Assembly: GCA_016870865.1 (NCBI GenBank)
Contig: VGAC01000001.1
Span: 124,001-188,000, forward strand
Source: Actinomycetota bacterium
Lineage (GTDB): Bacteria; Actinomycetota; Acidimicrobiia; Acidimicrobiales; Ilumatobacteraceae
Direction: 5' to 3'
DNA: 64,000 bases
Shown here: one piece after another, positions 58,502 to 64,000 of the stretch
How the letters are laid out: every line of letters begins with the position of its first letter
How positions within the stretch are numbered: the stretch's first letter is position 1
Notes under the pieces: model-generated
What the model was told of the DNA's origin: nothing
The model's input: only the letters and a program-made list of their open reading frames with translations
Database searches by the model: none
Made by a program: the position numbers and the translations under genes

Positions 58502-59860
58502 CTACTGGCGAAACATGTTGATATTCCCCTCGCCGGCCTTTGCCCGCAGTGCGGGATCGTCGATACCGAGGCCCGGATCGGGGGCCAGACACAACACCCC
58601 CAGTTTGCCCTCGTGCATGTTGTGGTGGACCTGATGAGCCGCCTCACCCACCTGGTTCAGGTCGAAAACCTGCGACATGACGGGGTGGATCATCCCCTTG
58701 GCAATCAGACGGTTGGCCTCCCACGCTTCGCGGTAGTTGGCGAAGTGGCTGCCGACAAGACGCTTGAGTCGCATCCAGAAGTGACGGTTGTCGAATTCCA
58801 TCATGAAACCACTCGTCGCTGCACACGTGACAACCGTGCCACCACGCTTTGCCACGTACATCGATGCACCAAACGTCGAACGTCCGGGATGCTCGAAGAC
58901 GATGTCGGGGTCCTCACCAACAAGGTCGCGGATATCGGACCCGAGGCGACGCCACTCTTTTTCGTCGTGGTTGCCGTCGTCATCGAAGAACCGGTAATTC
59001 GCCGACTTGCGGTCGATGACCGCCTCACAGCCCATCTCGCGGAGGATCTTCGCCTTCCCGGCCGAGCTGACGACGCCGACGGGGATCCCGCCACCGTTGA
59101 GCACGTACTGCACCGCGTATGCCCCGATTCCACCCGTGGCACCCCAGATGAGAACGACGTCGCCCTGCTTCATCTGTGCACCGTTCTTTGACACGAGCAT
59201 CCGGTAACTGGTCGAGTTGCACAGGGCGTTGACTGCCGCTTCCTCCCACGACAGATGAGTGGGCTTGGGCATCAATTGGTTGGCCTTCACCACCGCGAGA
59301 TCGGCGAGACCCCCGAAGTTGGTTTCATAACCCCAGATGCGTTGGTTTGCCGCGATCATCGAGTCGTTGTGTGCCGACTGGTCCTGGTCGTCGACGTGAT
59401 TGCAATGCACGGTCACACGGTCGCCCGCTTTCCAGTTGCGCACGGCAGCACCGACACGCAGCACGACACCCGATGCATCGCTGCCGACGACCTGATAATC
59501 ACGATCGTGGCGCTTGGCCCATTCACTTTCACGCGCGAGTCGCTGCATCGGACCGAAACTCGACACGGGCTCGAAGATGCTGCTCCACACCGTGTTGAAA
59601 TTGATCGACGACGCCATCACAGCGACGTACACCTCGTCGGGCGCAAGCTCGGGTGTCGGTACGTCACCGACGTGGAGGCTCTTGCGAGGGTCCTTGTCGT
59701 TGGATGCCACGCCCTCGAACATTGAGGTCTCCGATTTCAACAGGTGCGCACCGCGGTACGCCGCCGGTATCGGTAACTTTCCGATCGTTGCCGAATCGGC
59801 GCCCGTGAGAATCGCATCGCGGATCTCAGCCATCGTTCCTGAAGCGGTGTTGCCAGCCAT
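58502..59860 (-). CDS. ccrA: Crotonyl-CoA carboxylase/reductase
   Basis: A 452-residue medium-chain dehydrogenase that reductively carboxylates crotonyl-CoA to ethylmalonyl-CoA with NADPH, the key step of the ethylmalonyl-CoA pathway. The NADP site is LIWGATGGIGAYAVQYV. Asn87, Glu179 (GYETNFGG) and His360 (DNRHFWMRL) stand where the CO2-binding residues of known enzymes are expected. The sequence is nearly full family length. It has its own leaderless promoter and heads a transcript including the epimerase. Confidence 0.95.
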   Translation of the reverse strand: MAGNTASGTMAEIRDAILTGADSATIGKLPIPAAYRGAHLLKSETSMFEGVASNDKDPRKSLHVGDVPTPELAPDEVYVAVMASSINFNTVWSSIFEPVSSFGPMQRLARESEWAKRHDRDYQVVGSDASGVVLRVGAAVRNWKAGDRVTVHCNHVDDQDQSAHNDSMIAANQRIWGYETNFGGLADLAVVKANQLMPKPTHLSWEEAAVNALCNSTSYRMLVSKNGAQMKQGDVVLIWGATGGIGAYAVQYVLNGGGIPVGVVSSAGKAKILREMGCEAVIDRKSANYRFFDDDGNHDEKEWRRLGSDIRDLVGEDPDIVFEHPGRSTFGASMYVAKRGGTVVTCAATSGFMMEFDNRHFWMRLKRLVGSHFANYREAWEANRLIAKGMIHPVMSQVFDLNQVGEAAHQVHHNMHEGKLGVLCLAPDPGLGIDDPALRAKAGEGNINMFRQ

Positions 59861-59866
59861 GCGGAG

Positions 59867-59872
59867 AGGTTA
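59867..59872 (-). promoter_or_regulatory. -10 hexamer TAACCT, leaderless ccrA
   Basis: Six nt separate it from ATG 59860. The divergent thiolase promoter lies 33 nt away. Confidence 0.6.
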
Positions 59873-59905
59873 CCCACGGGTACCGTCGCGTTGGCGGGAA
59901 ACGCC

Positions 59906-59911
59906 TAGGCT
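59906..59911 (+). promoter_or_regulatory. -10 hexamer TAGGCT, leaderless thiolase
   Basis: Seven nt separate it from ATG 59919. Confidence 0.6.
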
Positions 59912-59918
59912 TGCCGCC

Positions 59919-61100
59919 ATGCCAGGTTCATACATCGTCAGCGGAGCACGCACACCGATCGGCAAGATGAGCGGGGCGCTCGCAGGATTCAGCGCCGCCG
60001 AGCTCGGTGCCATGGCCATCGCCGAGGCACTGTCGCGCGCGAACGTGGAACCCGACCGGGTCGACCACGTGATGATGGGCCAGGTCTTGATGGCCGGCCA
60101 AGGCCAGGTGCCGGCACGTCAGGCGGCGATCAAGGCGGGCATTCCGTTGCGCGTGCCCGCGGTCAACGTCAACAAGGTGTGCCTGTCGGGAATCAACACC
60201 ATTTATCTCGCCGACCAAATGATCCAGGCCGGCGATGCCGACATCGTCGTTGCCGGCGGCATGGAGTCGATGACCGGTGCGCCCTACATCGCGAGCGGTG
60301 CGCGCGGCGGTTTCCGCTACGGAAACACGGAGCTTGCCGACGCGATCATCAAGGACGGTCTGTGGTGTGCTTTCGATGCCTGCCTCATGGGTGAGGGCAC
60401 CGAAAAGTACAACGCGGGTGGAATCAGCCGCGCCGCTCAAGATGAATTCGCCGCAAAGAGCCACGAGCGTGCGGCGAATGCAATCAAAGAAGGACGTCTC
60501 GGCGAGGAAATCGTTCCGGTTGCCATCCCTCAACGCAAGGGCGACCCCCTCATGTTCGACACTGACGAAGGTGTTCGCCCCGGTACCACCGGTGAATCAC
60601 TCGGCGGTCTGAAACCGGCCTTCGTGAAGGAGGGCTCGATCACGGCAGGCAACGCATCGCAGATCAGCGACGGTGGTAGTGCCGTCATCGTGATGAGCAA
60701 AAAGGCTGCCGATGCCTGCGGCGTCAGACCACTCGGTGAGGTGGTGTCGTACGGCCTCGTTGCCGGACCCGACAACATCTCGCTTCTCCACCAGCCCAGT
60801 CGCGCGATTCAGGCTGCGCTTGCAAAGGTCGGCAGGAAAGTCTCCGACCTCGACCTCTTCGAACTGAACGAAGCCTTTGCTGCGGTGGGCATCGCATCGA
60901 TGAAGGAACTCGGTATCACCGACGAAATCACGAACGTGAACGGTGGTGCCATCGCGCTCGGCCACCCCATCGGCATGAGTGGTAATCGCATCACCTTGCA
61001 CCTGCTCCACGAACTTCGTCGCCGCGGCGGTGGTATGGGTGCGGCCGCTTTGTGCGGAGGTGGCGGCCAGGGCGACGCGATCATTGTCCGCTCGCTCTAG
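59919..61100 (+). CDS. Acetyl-CoA C-acetyltransferase (thiolase)
   Basis: A 393-residue thiolase that condenses or cleaves acyl-CoA. Cys88 (NKVCLSGIN), His in GGAIALGHPIGMSG and Cys in AALCGGGGQGDA form the active site. Divergent from ccrA across 58 nt, it probably makes acetoacetyl-CoA to feed that pathway. Its 3' end may overlap the start of the chloride-channel gene. Confidence 0.95.
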   Translation: MPGSYIVSGARTPIGKMSGALAGFSAAELGAMAIAEALSRANVEPDRVDHVMMGQVLMAGQGQVPARQAAIKAGIPLRVPAVNVNKVCLSGINTIYLADQMIQAGDADIVVAGGMESMTGAPYIASGARGGFRYGNTELADAIIKDGLWCAFDACLMGEGTEKYNAGGISRAAQDEFAAKSHERAANAIKEGRLGEEIVPVAIPQRKGDPLMFDTDEGVRPGTTGESLGGLKPAFVKEGSITAGNASQISDGGSAVIVMSKKAADACGVRPLGEVVSYGLVAGPDNISLLHQPSRAIQAALAKVGRKVSDLDLFELNEAFAAVGIASMKELGITDEITNVNGGAIALGHPIGMSGNRITLHLLHELRRRGGGMGAAALCGGGGQGDAIIVRSL

Positions 61101-62310
61101 GACACTCTTCGTCCACACCGTCGGCGCCACGTTCATCGGCGTCGCTGGTGGTCTGCTCGCTGCTCTGTTTCTCGGGTCGCTGAATTGGGCGACAACGACA
61201 CGCACCGACCTTGACTGGCTCGTCTGGCTGTTGCCCGTCGGTGGCCTCGTCGTCGGCTTCCTCTATCACCGCTTCGGCCAACCGGCCGCGGGTGGCACGA
61301 GCCTGGTTCTGGATGCAGCCCACGTTCCCGACGGTGATGTCCCCGCGCGCATGGCACCGATGGTCTGGTCGGGAAGCGTCGCATCGCACTTGGTCGGCGC
61401 CAGCGTCGGGCGGGAGGGCGCAGCGGTACAGATCGTTGCGAGCGTGGTCGACGGGGCAGCACGGCGCTTGGGCATCGACCGCAGGTCGCGCTCGGCGTTG
61501 CTCGTGTGTGCCGTTGCCGCCGCATTCGGCGGGCTGTTCGGGGTGCCCGCAGCCGGCGGGCTTTTCGCCCTCGAGGTGCAGCGTGTGTCACGACGTCATC
61601 TGTCCGTCCTACCGTTTGCCGTCGCGTCGAGCGTGATCGCACACATCACGGCACGGGCCGTCGGCATCGAACACAACCAGCTGTTCCGCACCGATGCACT
61701 GAACCTCGATTGGCCGCATCTTTGGCGGTACGTCGTCGCCGGAATTTTCTTTGGCGGTGTTGCCGGGGTCTTCATCGCAGTCGAGTGCTTCGTGAAGGAT
61801 GCCTTCGCACGCACCATTTCCTGGGCACCGGCACGTCCGGCCGTCGGTGGCTTGTGTGTGCTTGGTCTGGTGGCGCTCGCCGACTCCCGACTCTATCTCG
61901 GGGTGTCGTACGACCTGGTCGACAGTGCGCTGACCGGTGCAGTGGGCGTCGCCGCCATCGCCTTCGTGTGGAAGATGATTTTCACCGCGGTTTCGCTCGG
62001 CAGCGGATTCGTTGGTGGAGAGATGCTGCCGCTTTTCGTGATGGGGGCACTCGCCGGTGCCCAATTCGCCCGCGTCACTGACGCCTCGGTGTCGTTGTTC
62101 GCCGCGCTTGGCCTCGTCGCAGTGTTTGCAGCGGCGTCAAAGACGCCACTCGCCTGCATCGCCATCGGTACCGAGTTGTTCGGTTGGAAGGGATTGCCGG
62201 CCTTCGGCATTGTCTGCATCGTTGCAGTTCTCGCCGGTGGAAAGCGGAGCATCTATCCGCTGTCGCCCCTCGCACGCCGTCACGGCGCGACCAACGATGT
62301 GGCTCTCTAG
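61084..62310 (+). CDS. CLC-family chloride channel/transporter
   Basis: About 408 residues with ten or more hydrophobic helices. The CLC motifs GREGAAVQ and GSGFVGGEMLP are present; the GSGIP-type motif near the N-terminus is altered to PAAGGTSLVL. The start is uncertain: TTG 61084 overlaps the thiolase end by 17 nt, and no ATG or GTG is well placed. The TAG stop overlaps the convergent desaturase stop by 3 nt. Confidence 0.85.
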   Translation: MSARSRTLFVHTVGATFIGVAGGLLAALFLGSLNWATTTRTDLDWLVWLLPVGGLVVGFLYHRFGQPAAGGTSLVLDAAHVPDGDVPARMAPMVWSGSVASHLVGASVGREGAAVQIVASVVDGAARRLGIDRRSRSALLVCAVAAAFGGLFGVPAAGGLFALEVQRVSRRHLSVLPFAVASSVIAHITARAVGIEHNQLFRTDALNLDWPHLWRYVVAGIFFGGVAGVFIAVECFVKDAFARTISWAPARPAVGGLCVLGLVALADSRLYLGVSYDLVDSALTGAVGVAAIAFVWKMIFTAVSLGSGFVGGEMLPLFVMGALAGAQFARVTDASVSLFAALGLVAVFAAASKTPLACIAIGTELFGWKGLPAFGIVCIVAVLAGGKRSIYPLSPLARRHGATNDVAL

Positions 62311-63362
62311 GCCGCAGAGTTGACCGGGTAGCGCGACCACTTGCCGGCGTCAAAGTCGTACACCTTGCAGCCAACCGTCGTCGAGAGATAGTCGCGCAGA
62401 CGCAATTTCTTCGTTATGGCGATGCCCGGAAACTGTGACTCGATGGATCGCATCGTGCGCGGCAGTCGGTAGAACGGAATACGCATATCGACGTGGTGCG
62501 GCACATGCACGAAAATGTTGTGGAGGAAGAAGTTCAACACGCGGGGGATGCGAAGGTTGGTGGTGCCCTCCATCTGACCGCGGAACTTCGTCCATTCGCG
62601 GCGCGGGTACCAGCGAATCTCGTCGTTGACGTGTTGGACGTAGACGACGAAGCCGATCATCCAGGTGAACAGCAGCCAGGGAACGACGACGACCTTGACG
62701 ATCATCCAGGAGATTCCGGGCACGTTTCCGTACGCGCGCCAACCGGCGTAGCCGACCGCGGCGGCGGCAAGCGTGAGGAACAACGACATCACCCGACGCT
62801 CACGCGCGATGGTGCCGCCGAGTTTGCCCTCCGTGGTGAAACGCATCATTTTGTTCCACCACACGTTGCGTCCGTAGTAGACACCCGCACCGAGCCACGA
62901 CCACTCGAATCGGTGACGCAGACGCTCAACACGACCCATCGTCGACCACTCTTCGGCGGTGACCGGATGCCAAACGAAGTCCATGCCCTGTTTCACGGTG
63001 TGACCATGATGGACGCGGTTGTGTCCGAAATCCCAGGCTGACTCCACGTGGGCCGACGGCAGCAGTGCGAGCTTCGCCACGAAAGTGTTGAGGCGCTTCG
63101 AGTCGAACAGGGCGTTGTGTGATGCATCATGGCCGATGACGAAAATGCCGCTGATGGACAGACCCGTTGCCAACCACAACAAGGGCACCGCCCACCACAC
63201 ATCGACGGTGACCAGGGCGTACAGCAGGACCGCATAAAGCGCAGCGTCGCGTACAACGTAGGAGAGACCACGCACGGTCGAGCGTCTGTAGCAGGCTTCG
63301 GGGATAGCACGAACCACGTCGATCAGAGCAGGTGGGACGACTTTTTCGGAGAGATTCGTCAC
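62307..63362 (-). CDS. Membrane fatty-acid desaturase
   Basis: A 351-residue di-iron desaturase. The three histidine boxes are HDASHN, HNRVHHGH and HVPHHVD, with four or so membrane helices between them. It introduces double bonds into acyl chains or carotenoid-like substrates; the box spacing is near the FA_desaturase (omega-6-like) type. The GTG at 63362 is set by TAATTT 6 nt upstream. Confidence 0.92.
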   Translation of the reverse strand: MTNLSEKVVPPALIDVVRAIPEACYRRSTVRGLSYVVRDAALYAVLLYALVTVDVWWAVPLLWLATGLSISGIFVIGHDASHNALFDSKRLNTFVAKLALLPSAHVESAWDFGHNRVHHGHTVKQGMDFVWHPVTAEEWSTMGRVERLRHRFEWSWLGAGVYYGRNVWWNKMMRFTTEGKLGGTIARERRVMSLFLTLAAAAVGYAGWRAYGNVPGISWMIVKVVVVPWLLFTWMIGFVVYVQHVNDEIRWYPRREWTKFRGQMEGTTNLRIPRVLNFFLHNIFVHVPHHVDMRIPFYRLPRTMRSIESQFPGIAITKKLRLRDYLSTTVGCKVYDFDAGKWSRYPVNSAA

Positions 63363-63368
63363 GCCGCC

Positions 63369-63374
63369 AAATTA
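63369..63374 (-). promoter_or_regulatory. -10 hexamer TAATTT, leaderless desaturase
   Basis: Six nt separate it from GTG 63362. The 16-mer TAATTTGGCGGCGTGA is the same as at the microprotein start (13185-13170). Confidence 0.6.
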
Positions 63375-63429
63375 CAGTTCGGGGGTCGGTTTCGGGTGAT
63401 CGTGGTGCAAATTATTGGCGGCTGTTGCA

Positions 63430-64000
63430 CTAGTCACGCAGTTCGTGGCGGCCCTCGAGCGCACGACCAAGGGTCAGCTCGTCGGCATATTCAAGGTCGC
63501 CACCCACGGGTAGCCCCGTACCGATACGTGTCACCTTGATGTCGAGCGTGCTGAGGGCGCGTGCGAGGTACATCGCGGTGACGTCACCCTCGATGGTGGG
63601 GTTCGTGCACACGATCACTTCACGCACGGTCTCGGGCTCGAGCCGTGTCAGTAGTTCGCGGATTTTCAACTGTTCCGGTCCGATGCCGTCCATTGGACTG
63701 ATCGCACCCAACAGAACGTGGTAGCGGCCACGGAACACGCCCGTCTTCTCGATCGCGATGATGTCACGGGCCTCTTCGACGACGCACAACATCGAACCCT
63801 CGCGGCGGGTGTCCGTGCAAATCGGGCAGAGATTCTCGTCGGCGATGTTGAAACAACGTTCACAAAAACGAACGCGTTTCTTGGCGATCACGATTGCCTC
63901 GGCCAGACGGGCCACATCGTGATCCTCGGCCTTCAACAGGTGCAGTGCAATGCGCTGTGCCGACTTCGGTCCGACCCCCGGAAGCCTTCCGAGTTCATCG
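63430..64000 (-). CDS. recR: Recombination protein RecR (5' end cut by window edge)
   Basis: About 190 residues are visible, starting at [20 protein letters not shown] (helix-hairpin-helix). A zinc finger ([16 protein letters not shown]) and a Toprim domain ([20 protein letters not shown], then [16 protein letters not shown]) follow. About ten N-terminal residues are missing. RecR acts with RecO and RecF in loading RecA at gaps. The stop lies 67 nt before the desaturase start. Confidence 0.96.
   Translation of the reverse strand, partial: DELGRLPGVGPKSAQRIALHLLKAEDHDVARLAEAIVIAKKRVRFCERCFNIADENLCPICTDTRREGSMLCVVEEARDIIAIEKTGVFRGRYHVLLGAISPMDGIGPEQLKIRELLTRLEPETVREVIVCTNPTIEGDVTAMYLARALSTLDIKVTRIGTGLPVGGDLEYADELTLGRALEGRHELRD

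Overview
The window is GC-rich, densely packed DNA from a free-living aerobic actinobacterium, most likely of the class Acidimicrobiia (Ilumatobacter-like; inferred, not proven). Actinobacterial markers are a WhiB regulator, the mycothiol glycosyltransferase MshA beside YbjN, a rex-hemACDB operon, paired ArsA-type ATPases next to whiB (as in mycobacteria), a c-di-GMP-signature RsiG-like protein and a GlnR-like regulator. I see no phage, insertion sequence, CRISPR array or resistance island; it is ordinary chromosome. I count about 78 protein genes, three tRNA genes and one SRP RNA gene.

Layout. 0-4 kb: a divergent respiratory cluster (cytochrome b6-like protein, 2[4Fe-4S] ferredoxin, small membrane protein; opposite, a membrane-anchored cytochrome c and a geranylgeranyl-reductase-family flavoprotein). 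4-11 kb: rex-hemA-hemC-hemD-hemB-hemL plus an unknown last gene. 11-18 kb: acyl-CoA ligase, a 27-residue membrane microprotein, SAM hydroxide adenosyltransferase, a hairpin-rich gap, proC, ybjN-mshA-XRE regulator, rsiG-like, moaD-like. 18-25 kb: phosphatase, MFS exporter, nadE and a nitrogen module (GSII, GSI, GlnR-like regulator). 25-34 kb: amidohydrolase, RidA, Tat lipoprotein, ErpA, Mrp, Nudix, FxsA, selA-selB. 34-38 kb: whiB, NfeD, two ArsA-like ATPases, receiver protein, tRNA-Pro. 38-42 kb: asd, methyltransferase, lysC, cyclophilin. 42-62 kb: 3-hydroxybutyryl-CoA dehydrogenase, ethylmalonyl-CoA mutase, epimerase, crotonyl-CoA carboxylase/reductase and thiolase, together outlining the ethylmalonyl-CoA pathway; among them aat, idsA, xseAB, an ABC exporter, tadA between two tRNA-Ser genes, and SRP RNA. 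The end holds a CLC channel, a fatty-acid desaturase and a truncated recR.

The strongest signal beyond gene content is in the promoters. About one third of genes have a TANNNT hexamer ending exactly 6 or 7 nt before the start codon, the geometry of leaderless transcription. At five junctions the stop codon of the upstream gene forms the first bases of that hexamer (four at 6-7 nt, one at 9 nt). The rule fixes several starts and points to a non-AUG (ATC) start for the rsiG-like gene. Other notable items are a GlnR-type operator with four AC steps at exact 11-bp spacing before the GSII gene, an 11-residue N-terminal peptide shared by two divergently encoded proteins of the respiratory cluster, and a run of strong hairpins between proC and the SAM hydroxide adenosyltransferase gene.
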